A stretch of DNA of 64,000 nt from positions 992,001 through 1,056,000 of the forward strand of contig JARGXX010000075.1 of the NCBI GenBank assembly GCA_030374765.1, read 5' to 3'. Of this stretch, positions 20,604 through 30,779 are shown piece by piece. Both the position numbers and the translations under genes were made by a program. Below the pieces are notes generated by a model that worked only from the letters and a program-made list of their open reading frames with translations, did not search any database and was not told where the DNA came from. Position 1 is the first letter of the stretch; each line of letters starts with the position of its first letter. The stretch is from Agarophyton chilense (lineage: Eukaryota; Rhodophyta; Florideophyceae; Gracilariales; Gracilariaceae).

Positions 20604-22210
20604 TATGGAGCAAAACCCGGCGACGGGAAGTGCTCTCAAGGTGTTCGAAGCCTTGCTCCCTGGGGGAGGCAGACTCAGAGACAGAGCCCTCCGTTCCACC
20701 CGTAGTGTGGGGTGTTGGATAAGGAAATGCTGAAGGAAAGGTTGAGGGATGAATGGAAAGTTCGCCAGCTCTGGCTTGGATTTATTTGGAGGGGCTCAAA
20801 CTTTCACTTATATACTACTTCAAAACGTCAGCTGTCTAGACTCCAACCCAAAGTAAACCCTAGACTACAAAGCAGGGACACTCAATACTACCAATCATAT
20901 TCAAGCATGACATTAACCCTAGTCAATGTTCATTGCAACGCACAACAAGGCAATACAACAGTACACAGCCCATAATTACACTGAAGTGTGCACAAATTCA
21001 ATATGCCAGCACACACTACTTGCAATCCGCCTCCATACACATTCACGTTCCAGCACAGTACATTAAGTCTCCTGTAATACACATGTCACGTCTCTTCTCC
21101 AAGTACATTCGTTACACCTTGTGAGATGTGTTCATCGTACACCAGCTGGACATGTTGAACAGCGTGCACAGTAGTACAAGTAGACCACGTACACACGTGT
21201 CCCACAGACAAACCCAATACTGCCATACCACTTGTACACACCACATTGCATGTGCACATTTGCAGTAGCCAATCACAGCCCGAGTTCACTTTGAGATCCG
21301 ACTGACACGCATATGCGCTTTTCCAGAGGCACCCTCCAAAACAGCCCATGCTCCCCTGCACTTTTGGTTTTCAGTGACAGCACAGGGTCAACAGCCAACA
21401 TGGGGTGTAACTCCCACGGGGGATTCCGGCAGTACCGACGGAGGTGAGGGGTAGAAACCGTTGGATCGGGAATGGGTATGGGTATCCCAAAGAATGGGGG
21501 AAAAACCGGCGAAGAGGAAAAACGGGGCGAGGGTCGGGCACTAACAGGCACCGGACCCGAGAACCAGAAAAGGGGCGAAACAACAAAAGAAACCCAATAC
21601 AGGGGCGAAAACCTGTACTCGAAAGGAAACACAAAAAGCACGCAACAAGTAAGCAGAACCCCCACGGGGTATCGTGCACGCAGGTCGTCTGAGCGGTCCC
21701 AAGGGGGTGGTTGCACGGAACCCAAACGTGGGCACTCTCCAAGTGGAGTCGTTTCCCTACGCAGGCGTTGCTAACCAGAGCCCGTTCCGGGTTGTAAGGG
21801 CGAAACGATGGCGACGAAGAACCTCTAAAGGTATCGAAGACCAACCTTGGTTACCATTTACTCTGAGCTTCGGACTATCAGATCTCGCCTCCCTAAGTAG
21901 GGCCCACTAACTAAACTCTACAGTAGTGCACACCTGCTCAGGGCCATACACGTGGAGATCCAACTGTCAGGGCCCAAAAGTCCAACGTTCTACAAATATC
22001 CGAAAATCGGTGCCAAAATTAAGCCACGTGTATCACGGGGCCAATCCAACCATGGGCCATCCGAATTTTCCCTTATAGGCGAAATATAACCAGAAAAAAG
22101 TGCCACCTCAGCACACCTTAGAGGGAATCATAATCATAACCCTCGGAGGGTTCAATCCTCATTCTATGAGTTGCATCTTCAAGTATCCTCTAACTGGGCG
22201 TTGCTCTACA
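20604..22210 (-). repeat. Gypsy-B 3' LTR, split by a solo LTR
   Basis: The LTR starts at 20604 (tatggagcaaaac, one base changed from tgtggagc), runs to 20712, resumes at 21406 and ends ttgctctaca at 22210. Removing the solo LTR and one copy of its TSD leaves about 914 bp, matching 28149-29061. The several ORFs on both strands inside this LTR have no domain and are not proposed as genes. Confidence 0.9.
20713..21400 (-). repeat. Solo LTR of the Copia-1 family
   Basis: 688 bp, TGTTGG..CCAACA, flanked by tgggg on both sides (20708-20712 and 21401-21405). The uninterrupted site is visible at about 28250-28262 (gtgtggggtgtaac), so insertion and a 5-bp duplication are directly shown. No internal sequence remains, as expected after LTR-LTR recombination. 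Confidence 0.95.
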
Positions 22211-22225
22211 TCTCCCCCTCCTTAA
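22211..22225 (-). other. Gypsy-B polypurine tract
   Basis: On the minus strand, aaggagggggaga leads directly into TGTAGAGCAA, the start of the 3' LTR. This fixes the element's orientation. Confidence 0.8.
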
Positions 22226-22252
22226 GACGAGGAAGAACATTCCGAGCTGCGG

Positions 22253-24148
22253 GTGTCTAACTTTCCGATTACTATACATACTTCTTTCCCAATGGGGTCC
22301 TTCACCACTTCTGAGGATCGCCACAAAACCGGCACATCGGTACAACTTTCTTCTACTCCTCCGACTTTCGGCGATAAGCAACTTCTCGCAACAGCGGTCT
22401 CGACTAGCCCTCTCAAGGGAATGAACCCATACGTCATCAACCCACTCTCGGGGCCATCGGCCTCCGCGCCGGCGGACAACGAAGCTCCCCAGCAGGGTGG
22501 ATATTTCTCCGGTTAGGATGCGGCTCCGTCAGGTACCGAACGTTCCGCCTCGGCGGGCAACCGACATCTTCAGGAGGATTTGGACATCAACGCGGTGGCG
22601 TGGAACTCCGCTAATGCGATGCCCTTGGTAGCAAACTCCAGAGGTTGGATCTCAAACGAATCCTTTCGAAGGTGGAGTCCCCTTACCGATCCGGTGATAT
22701 ATTCCCGCGCTCCGTGGTTCCATCCGACAGCGGTTCGCGACGATGAGCTCATCGACTCCTACGTGGAGGACGGCTTATTGCCGGGTGGCCTACCTGTTGA
22801 GGTTGTACGTTCTCCCGATTGGAGGGCGCGGGTAGCCATAGAGCCTCAGTATCTATACCGCAGTCGCGGGGAGTCCCTGGACAAGGCGCGCGCAGCGATG
22901 GCGGCTCTGGCCTACCAGCGATTGGAGACGTCACGCTTTGACCATCTGGTTCCCCCGGAGTACGGGTTCGATGTCGCCTATTACCGCACGTACGGTGAGG
23001 TCTCCTACGGGGATAACCTGGCAGCCTTTCCCGAAGCCGAGTTCCGCGGACCGGGTTTTCCTCTCCGAGAAGATATGCTCCAATGGAGTCGTCCCATCCT
23101 TCGGGCTGAATTCAGGTACCTTCAACGGCAGTTTACCCAGTATGGGTTCGATCGACGCGTGCGCTTCGAGCGCCGCTCGCGCTCCCGTTTCGGGTTCCTT
23201 GTCCCGTATCCTCACGTGGAACTGGAGCGTATCCGTAACACGGCGAAAGTTGGGCGATTCGTGCCCCTTCCAGCTTGGTGGAGTAAGGTCGAGGTCCCCC
23301 GATGGTGCTTTGCTGAACTGCCCCCATGCATCTACTATATCGGGTCTCGTTTGATGCACGACCCGAACTCGGGATACTGGGCCCTCGTTGCAGCCGAGTG
23401 GGCAGCCCGCGTAGCGGCGCACCTCCTCTGGGATGCTCATGACCATTTCCGTATCTGGTATATTCCTCCGATGCTACGGACCATCATGCGTCAGATCGAC
23501 CTTGTCCCAGCGTTGGGTTCGGCCAGCAACGTGCAGGACCTGTATCCAATCTTGGACGTGATCGACAACACCCAATGGGATCGAGTTCCAGTAGCAAATC
23601 AGCCCGCAGGGGAAGGATTCGCGCGAGACAAGTCTCCTGGCCCGTACGATCCGGGCTCCGGTAACTAGGTCTATTACAATCCCTTCGGAGGGGTTCGCAT
23701 CAGCGCGCCGAAAGCACGGGCGCTGATTGACTCGCCTCGACCGATGCCGGTGGGACACCCGACGGGGTTCATTTATACCGACGATTACGAGTACGAGCCT
23801 CCAGTAGACCTGGACGATCCAGCGTTGGATAACGACATTCCAGCTCCTAGTGGAGTACTCCCTGTGGAGCCATCTGCACCCTTCCAACCAGTGGGAACGA
23901 CCTCAGCTGCGGCGGCGAATGCATCCGGTGGCGGTCCATCTGCTCCCCCCGGGTGGGGTGCGAACACCCTTGCGCAGGCGCCGGTTGCCACTCCGCAAGC
24001 GGATAGTGTGCGACAAGGCCTGGTGAACGCGGGCATTCCGATTCCCCCCGGTATGACGGATGTGAGCCAGATGTCGGCTTTCGCCTCGGCGTACCATCAG
24101 GGTCAGAATCTCAACGGTGGGGCGGGTCCCTCCTCGGGCTTTCCGTAG
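22253..24148 (+). pseudogene. Antisense ORF (aORF) of Gypsy-B, 632 codons with two TAGs
   Basis: A plus-strand frame antisense to the element, between its chromodomain and 3' LTR. It starts at ATG 22253 and runs in one frame to 24148. The only interruptions are TAG at 22514-22516 and TAG at 23666-23668. The N-terminal 90 codons are Ser/Thr/Pro-rich. The central part (22580-23668) looks like a folded domain rich in Trp, Tyr and Arg (e.g. WALVAAEWAARVAAHLLWD, then WYIPP). The C-terminal part is acidic and then Gly/Pro/Ala-rich. Codon-long openness and a matching ORF in Gypsy-C (55404-57865, similar A..EAA, IPP and WD spacing) argue for a real protein. I do not recognise the family. Antisense extra ORFs at this place are known in some plant Ty3/gypsy Tat-lineage elements; a link to those is not shown. 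Confidence 0.7.
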
Positions 24149-24204
24149 TTCCGCCTTCGGGCAATTCTAGAGTCCATAGCTTGGCGACAATAGTAAACTT
24201 CTTA

Positions 24205-24362
24205 TATTTGCATAACTTCTTTTCTTCTTCCTTCCTAGGATCTTAACTTCTACTTCTTTTCTTCTTCATTCCTTCTTAGGATCTTCTTCATCTTCTGCCC
24301 TTCCTAGGGTCCAATCTTCTTCTTAATCTTCTTCTCCACTTCGTGGGTCTTCTTTTCCTTTT
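24205..24362 (-). other. Long purine-rich tract in Gypsy-B (minus strand)
   Basis: About 150 bp made almost wholly of ctt/ttc repeats on the plus strand, so GA-rich on the element strand. It lies just past the stop of the antisense ORF and before the chromodomain remnant. It could be an internal purine tract or a 3'-UTR of the antisense gene. Gypsy-C has a shorter purine-rich spacer in the same place (about 55260-55410). Confidence 0.6.
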
Positions 24363-24539
24363 TCATCATAAACTGTCCCGATAACCGGTGCTGTGTTCCC
24401 CGGTTAACGGCGCTAGGCCCAGGGCCAGTAGACATTCCCTTTCAATACGTGTTCTTCGGGATACTCTCCTCAATTCCTCTTCAGAGGTCCAACATCTTCC
24501 TCACTTCGAGGTCGCATCCACACCAGTTCCCGTGATGGC

Positions 24540-24830
24540 TTACCCGACTTGGGCACGATCCAGATTTGGAGGCAAGGTTACCCAAGCGCGTCGGTGATAG
24601 GATAAAACCTTAGACCTCGGAAGGTGCTCAATGGGTTCCACTGTATCCTCATCAGGCGAGAATCCGTACCATCGGACTTGGTAGCGAACTTCTCCCTCGG
24701 GGGTGTAGATGTGACGCACGATGCGATCGATAACGAATTCCTGCGGGTACACTTTTCCCTGTTCGGGCTTCTCTTCCATCTTGGAACGCTCTAGTTCCCT
24801 TGAGGGTGTCAACGTAGGGTCTAGACACAC
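24540..24830 (-). pseudogene. Chromodomain remnant of Pol in Gypsy-B
   Basis: A 96-codon segment whose middle reads as a chromodomain (YQVRWYGFSPDEDTVEP near residue 48), like the Pol C termini of Gypsy-A and Gypsy-C. In chromoviruses this domain guides integration to certain chromatin. Here the integrase that should precede it is absent, so it is most simply a leftover at the edge of an internal deletion. Confidence 0.75.
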
Positions 24831-25114
24831 CCCCGTGGGTTCTTTTCCGTGTTGCGAGCGGGTCTCAGAACTTCGTCCAAACGGCGCCGAGTGGCCTGTG
24901 GGCTACGTTGTAACTTCCGTCTACGGAGTCAAAACGGCCCAGTTTTGGGTTCTTCTTAAAGCTGAGATCTTCCCGATAACAAAGGGGTTCTTAGATTTCG
25001 TGACGGTTGAGAAACCGCGACGCGGTAGCGTCTCCAATCTCAGGGAAGTAAGACTTCAACGTCAACCCGAGCTGCGGGGACGAAGGTTGCTCTTGTGCAA
25101 CACGCCGTGCGACG

Positions 25115-25214
25115 GAGGCGGTTTGCACGACGGTTGGTCGTCAGAGCCTTTTGATTGGCTCAGTGAGGCGGTTTGCGCGACGGTTGGTCGTCAGAGCCTT
25201 TTGATTGGCTCGGT
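25115..25214. repeat. 50-bp tandem duplication in Gypsy-B
   Basis: Units 25115-25164 and 25165-25214 differ at two positions. Each contains gattggct, an inverted CCAAT-type box, and the pair is followed by a TATA-like cataaat at about 25232-25238. The region between gag and the chromodomain remnant (about 24831-25379) otherwise shows no ORF or domain. Confidence 0.8.
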
Positions 25215-25379
25215 GCCATTCGACGTGTGCCACATAAATGCGCGGGCGCCGGTTGCCACTCCGCAAGCGGATGTGAGGTGGCGCTTTTGGCACGCGCTAG
25301 CACTCTCCTGAGCTGTCCCCGACGGGTCTCACTCATTTCTTCCCCATTCCTTAGGGTTCCAGTGTCTCCATAGGAGTTC

Positions 25380-27921
25380 CTATTCCCATTCCATAACGGA
25401 GAGCCGAATTTGGTCAACCTCGTCGTCGAGATCTTTCCCGTGCAGGTCCGCTGACACAATTCGTTCCCGAGAAAGCGGGGTTTGAGTGTGCGACACCTCA
25501 GTGTCTCTTCCGCGGCGGCGGGTGATCGTCGGCTCTATAGGCGTTCCGGGTGCAGAGTTCTCCACACGACTCTCCCTAGGCGGGTTTTCGTTATCTTTTC
25601 TGACGTCGTGCTCGGCTGGGTCGGCAGTGATGTCGCTACCCATACGCTGGGGTTGTGACTTCTCTGTCGCCGGCTCGGTCGGGCTCGCCGTCTCACTGTG
25701 AGAACTAGATTCCCTGTTCGGGCGACTGGCTGACGCCGAAACATCGTCCTGCGAAGGAACTAAGTCCTCCTTCCCCTCCTTAGGCGGAGAGCCAGGAGGC
25801 TTGATTACCTCCGGTGGGGGAGTAACTCTGTAAGAGTTCGTTGCCTGGGCCCTTGAGGGAGCGGGCCCAGGTTCAGGAGTATCCGAAGTTTAGTTTTTCG
25901 AAGCGGACCCCACCGAATTCGGTGCAGCTGCCTCGAAGGGGACCGGTTGTTCCCCGTTCGCGGGTACAAGTTCTGTGTCCCTGTCAGCAAGGTGAGCTCG
26001 GAGTATCCTTTGTTCCTCATAGGACCTACTCGGGACTCGAGCTTTCTCCTCAGGGGTCAGAGCCTCATACTGAGCGATAATTCGTGAACCCTCCCGCAGG
26101 GGAAATGTGCAGTCTGGTGCTTTGTGACCACGGAGGTAACACAAATAGCAAATCAGCTCTGCCGGGTTCGGTTGTGGACGTGAATCCACGCGACGTGGTG
26201 CTGTATCCCTCCATCCGGGGCGAGAGAACCGAGCAGCGGTATTCGCAATAGGTAGCGATGCGGCTGGCACCCTCCGTCCTTGGGTATACAGCGCAGGGTC
26301 TTCATCCGTAGTCGGAGCGGATGTCGACGGCAACTCAGATGTACCCATAGATTCGGGGTTACTTCCCATGAAGTGAATATTATCATTGACCCTTACAGGG
26401 GCAGGGCCTCCTTCGAGTGACAAAGACAAGTTACCTCCATCGGCGAGGAGTGCACGTGTCGGCCGACTGTTTCGGTTCTGCCGGGCACGGAGAGTATCCC
26501 CCTCAGCCTGGGCGTACTGAACCAGTTCCAAGTAGGTCAGCTTGCGCTTCTCTTCCCGATGTCGGGCAACCAATGCCCTTATCGAGGGGTCCAAACCATC
26601 CACAAACATGGAGCATCTCTCGTAGGCGGGGAATACATTCCCGCATCGGTGAAACGCTTTATTCAAGCGAGTTGAATACACCGTTTTGGTTTCCATCGGC
26701 TTCTGCCGCGTATCCCTTAATGCAAGGATTGCTTCCTGAATCGCATTTCCAGTAGCGTATGACCTCAAGAGGTACTGCACCGCTTCGGGCCAGCACGTGA
26801 CTCCCCCTTCCGAGGCTCGGGATGATCCACGGACGGAGTTGAACTGGTCTTCAGCCATCCCCTTTAAGAAATAGGGTAATGCAACATACGCTTGCGCTTC
26901 ACTCATACCGAGGATGTCAGCCTCCTGGACGAACCTCGCAAGGAAATCGAGCACCAGAATTGGGTCTGTTCCTGTGAACTCCCTCTTCTGTAGGGTGATG
27001 CTCAGCCTTTTGATGTAGTCCTTGACCTTACCCCGTTCCGCGGGATGTTTGATCTCCCGAAGGGTTATCCAACCGGTAATAGCGGTACGATAGCAGCTTC
27101 CAATAGAGAGGATTCGTCGGCTTCAGCTCCCTTAATCCAAGGTGTTTCCTACCCTTCTTCCGGGTACGGATTGCCCCTTGAGAGGTGTAAGTAGCCTTCG
27201 ACCGAGTCGCCCGGGATGACCGGCGTTCATCTTCACTATCCGAAGATTCGGAGGACGAACTCGATGGCGAGCGATTGGGATCGGAATCCGATAAATCCTC
27301 TTGGAGGTAAACCCTCTTCTTGGACTTGCGGCGGTCCCGTTTAGCGGAGCGGTGTTCTTCGTCTTCCGAAACGTCGGGTTTATCCTTCGACGCTTCTGTG
27401 TCTCCGTCCATACGGATAATGGCCTCGAGGGTGTCCAGCCGAGCTCGGAAGCGTTCCGCTTGCACGCGGTGTTCCTCCACGAGACTCAGGTACTCCTGGA
27501 TAAAGATCCCAGGGGTACCGAAGCTTTCCAAAAGGGAGTTCACATCCTTCCTCAGGGTACGAAGGTCATCGGCGACTCCCCGCACCTGGGTGTCCTCCAC
27601 CTTGAGGCGGAGGGTAGTAACCTCCTGAAGGAGCTCGATGTGAGCCGCGTTGGCGATATCGATTCGAGTCTCCAGGCGCTGTAATTCAGGGTCGGCCCGA
27701 CTTCAGGGTGCTGCTGAGGGGGTCTCCACCACTGCAGCTGGGCCCACAGCCACGACCTCTCGAGGACCTGAAACCACTGAGGGTGCTCTCCGAGTGTCCG
27801 GATCGATACCGGAATCGTTCCGACCTTCGGGAATAGAGCTCCTCGACCTAGGCGGGGCCGGGGGCACTGAATCCGCTTGACGGTTCGATCCAGTCCTGTA
27901 ACCACGGGTAGGCGGGGTCAT
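25380..27921 (-). pseudogene. Gypsy-B Gag
   Basis: Starts at ATG 27921 (MTPPTRGYRTGSNRQ). A coiled-coil-like segment (LRTLRKDVNSLLE, about 27560) is followed by an acidic/Ser-rich and Arg/Lys-rich linker (about 27150-27330). Near 27050 the frame must shift once to continue into the capsid-like region (FTGTDPILVLDFL, YVALPYFLKG, YSTRLNKAFHRCGNVF). The zinc knuckle CYLCYLRGHKAPDC is near 26125. TGA at 27703-27705 and TAA at 25890-25892 interrupt it, and the frame then stays open to 25380 as an acidic, Ser/Pro/Glu-rich tail. Order and motifs match Gag of Gypsy-A and Gypsy-C, though sequence is clearly diverged. No protease follows. Confidence 0.85.
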
Positions 27922-28130
27922 GCTGCAGACACGACACCGAAGATTCGGGGTAACGATGAAATTCGATCACGAGATTCCCGGAGAACGGATGACGTAACAC
28001 AAAACAAAAATAAAAACCAATTCCACCCTTTCCAAAGGGGACCACTACAACAAATCTTCACGACGGTGCTTCCTCTTCCAAGAGATATTCCAACACGTGG
28101 ATGACTATCCCAAAAGTCCGAGAACGGATT

Positions 28131-28146
28131 CTAAGTCGGGAGACCA
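28131..28146 (-). other. Gypsy-B primer binding site
   Basis: Minus strand TGGTCTCCCGACTTAG, two bases from the LTR edge. Identical to the sites in Gypsy-A and Gypsy-C although the LTRs are of a different family. Confidence 0.8.
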
Positions 28147-28148
28147 CT

Positions 28149-29061
28149 TGTGGAGCAAAACCCGGCGACGGGAAGTGCTCTCAAGGTGTTCGAAGCCTTG
28201 CTCCCTGGGGGAGGCAGACTCAGAGACAGAGCCCTCCGTTCCACCCGTAGTGTGGGGTGTAACTCCCACAGGGGATTCCGGCAGTACCGACGGAGGTGAG
28301 GGGTAGAAACCGTTGGATCGGGAATGGGTATGGGTATCCCCAAGAATGGGGGAAAATCCGGCGAAGAGGAAAAACGGGGCGAGGGTCGGGCACTAACAGG
28401 CACCGGACCCGAGAACCAGAAAAGGGGCGAAACAACAAAAGAAACCCAATACAGGGGCGAAAACCTGTACTCGAAAGGAAACACAAAAAGCACGCAACAA
28501 GTAAGCAGAACCCCCACGGGGTATTGTGCACGCAGGTCGTCTGAGCGGTCCCAAGGGGGTGGTTGCACGGAACCCAAACGTGGGCACTCTCCAAGTGGAG
28601 TCGTGTCCCTACGCAGGCGTTGCTAACCAGAGCCCGTTCCGGGTTGTAAGGGCGAAACGATGGCGACGAAGAACCTCTAAAGGTATCGAAGACCAACCTT
28701 GGTTGTCATTTACTCTGAGCTTCGGACTGTCAGATCTCGCCTCCCTAAGTAGGGCCCACTAACTAAACTCTACAGTAGTGCACACCTGCTCAGGGCCATA
28801 CACGTGGAGATCCAACTGTCAGGGCCCAAAAGTCCAACGTTCTACAAATATCCGAAATTCGGTGCCAAATTAAGCCACGTGTATCACGGGGCCAATCCAA
28901 CCATGGGCCATCCGAATTTTCCCTTATAGGCGAAATATAACCAGAAAACAGTGCCACCTCAGCACACCATAGAGGGGATCATAATCATAACCCTCGGAGG
29001 GTTCAATCTTCATTCTATGAGTTGAATCTTCAAGTATCCCCTGACTGGGCGTTGCTCTACA
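28149..29061 (-). repeat. Gypsy-B 5' LTR (913 bp)
   Basis: Plus strand begins tgtggagcaaaacccgg and ends gcgttgctctaca. It is a direct repeat of 20604-22210 without the solo LTR. No target duplication follows at 29062; instead an inverted LTR copy begins. Confidence 0.92.
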
Positions 29062-29980
29062 GAGGGTTATGATTATGATCCCCTCTAAGGTGTGCTGAGG
29101 TGGCACTTTTTTCTGGTTATATTTCGCCTATAAGGGAAAATTCGGATGGCCCATGGTTGGATTGGCCCCGTGATACACGTGGCTTAATTTGGCACCGAAT
29201 TTCGGATATTTGTAGAACGTTGGACTTTTGGGCCCTGACAGTTGGATCTCCACGTGTATGGCCCTGAGCAGGTGTGCACTACTGTAGAGTTTAGTTAGTG
29301 GGCCCTACTTAGGGAGATGAGATCTGACAGTCCGAAGCTCAGAGTAAATGGTAACCAAGGTTGGTCTTCGATACCTTTAGAGGTTCTTCGTCGCCATCGT
29401 TTCGGCCTTACAACCCGGAACAGGCTCTGGTTAGCAACGCCTGCGTAGGGACACGACTCCACTTGGAGAGTGCCCACGTTTGGGTTCCGTGCAACCACCC
29501 CCTTGGGACCGCTCAGACAACCTGCGTGCACGATACCCCGTGGGGGTTCTGCTTACTTGTTGCGTGCTTTTTGTGTTTCCTTTCGAGTACAGGTTTTCGC
29601 CCCTGTATTGGGTTTCTTTTGTTGTTTCGCCCCTTTTTCTGGTTCTCGGGTCCGGTGCCTGTTAGTGCCCGACCCTCGCCCCGTTTTTCCTCTTCGCCGG
29701 ATTTTCCCCCATTCTTTGGGATACCCATACCCATTCCCGATCCAACGGTTTCTACCCCTCACCTCCGTCGGTACTGCCGGAATCCCCCGTGGGAGTTACA
29801 CCCCACACTACAGGTGGAACGGAGAGCTCTGTCTCTTAGTCTGCCTCCCCCAGGGAGCAAGGTTTCGAACACCTTGAGAGCACTTCCCGTCGCCGGGTTT
29901 TGCTCCACACCCTCGGAGGGTTCAATTCTCATTCTATGAGTTGCATCTTCAAGTATCCCCTAACTGGGCGTTGCTCTACA
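29062..29980. repeat. Additional Gypsy-B LTR, inverted except for its last 71 bp
   Basis: 29062-29909 is the reverse complement of the LTR from its first base to gaggg/ccctc. 29910-29980 is the remaining end of an LTR in plus orientation, finishing gctctaca and followed by the cccct TSD of Gypsy-A. The 5-bp word ccctc occurs inverted at 29062-29066 and direct at 29910-29914. See the finding on LTR inversion for the interpretation. Confidence 0.92.
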
Positions 29981-30632
29981 CCCCTTTCGGTTTCTTCGTC
30001 GCTCATCCAACGAGTCAGACGAATCGTCCTTGGGACCACCTCCATGGGTATCCTTTTGAACGAAACCAGTAATTGGTGGCAGATAAATTTCTCGAGGATC
30101 TACTTTCCCCGGGACCTCTTGACTGTATGCGCTTTGCGATGTTCACTTGTATAGGTCGGGATTCTGCGAATCCCTCGGAAACCCAAAGGTCCAGCACAGC
30201 GCGGTAAACATGCTCCCTAGCATCTGTGAAGAGATACTGTTTCACCGATTCAGGTATCCTGTCCGACAGCTCTTGAGATGCTCGGTCAACCCCAATACGG
30301 GTAAATGCATCGACGTCTATTGAGGGCGGAACCAACTGGGTATCCGACTTCTCCTCTACGGTAAATGCATCCCCGACTGCGAGGGTGACGAGCGCTTTCG
30401 CTCGCTCTTCGAGCTGAGTCTATAGCTCCTCGGCTGCAACCTCAATTGGTAATTCCCTTTGAGGTTCCATTGCCATTGGTGGCGGACCATGCACCTTTAC
30501 GGTTTTGTCCCGAGGGTGCCGGAGCAGCTCCTCGGAGTTTTCCAGAATCGGTTGAGCCAATGGGGCTCCTTTAGGACCTTTATGGCTAGGCAGGGCGCTC
30601 GCACCACGCGTATTCCGTTTAGGTCGTTCCAT
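29981..30632 (-). pseudogene. Gypsy-A Gag, 5' part
   Basis: Starts at ATG 30632 (MERPKRNTRGAS), which is also conserved in Gypsy-C at 48814. It encodes the proline/basic N terminus and a helical segment (VDAFTRI, ESVKQYLFTDAREHVYRAV). A TAG near 30420 replaces the Trp codon of Gypsy-C. The frame changes within the last 100 bp at the same place as in Gypsy-C. It stops at the Gypsy-B target site (cccct). Confidence 0.85.
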
Positions 30633-30760
30633 TTGTGACCAATAGTGGTATCCTGTATTGCTTTGCGGGATTTCCTGAAACCAAATAGGTGTGCGAGCGT
30701 CCAATCCTCCTCGGAATCTCGTGTGAACCGTGAAGGTATGACGAAACCTAAAATTAGTTT

Positions 30761-30776
30761 CTAAGTCGGGAGACCA
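30761..30776 (-). other. Gypsy-A primer binding site
   Basis: Minus strand TGGTCTCCCGACTTAG, three bases from the LTR. It begins with TGG (complement of tRNA CCA). The implied tRNA 3' end has a C at the position pairing with G53 and a plausible acceptor strand. The same 16 bases occur in Gypsy-B (28131-28146) and Gypsy-C (48670-48685). Confidence 0.8.
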
Positions 30777-30779
30777 AAA

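Larger units (their letters stand above)
20604..29980 (-). mobile_element. Gypsy-B, non-autonomous Ty3/gypsy element, nested and rearranged
   Basis: About 914-bp LTRs with imperfect inverted ends (TGTGGAGCAA..TTGCTCTACA) enclose, on the minus strand, a primer binding site, gag, a chromodomain remnant, a purine-rich tract and a purine tract next to the 3' LTR. Between gag and 3' LTR a long plus-strand ORF lies antisense. No protease active site, RT, RNase H or integrase is present. The whole block lies between cccct target duplications in Gypsy-A. Its right end carries an additional LTR whose first 848 bp are inverted. A Copia-1-family solo LTR lies in the left LTR. Confidence 0.9.

Noticed and set aside
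21371-21844. ORFs of 80-190 codons inside the Gypsy-B LTR copies (here and near 28200-28700 and 29361-29939)
   Set aside because: They recur only because the LTR recurs, occur on both strands and have no domain.
25115-25214. CRISPR-like array
   Set aside because: Two directly adjoining units without spacers; a plain tandem duplication in a eukaryotic element.
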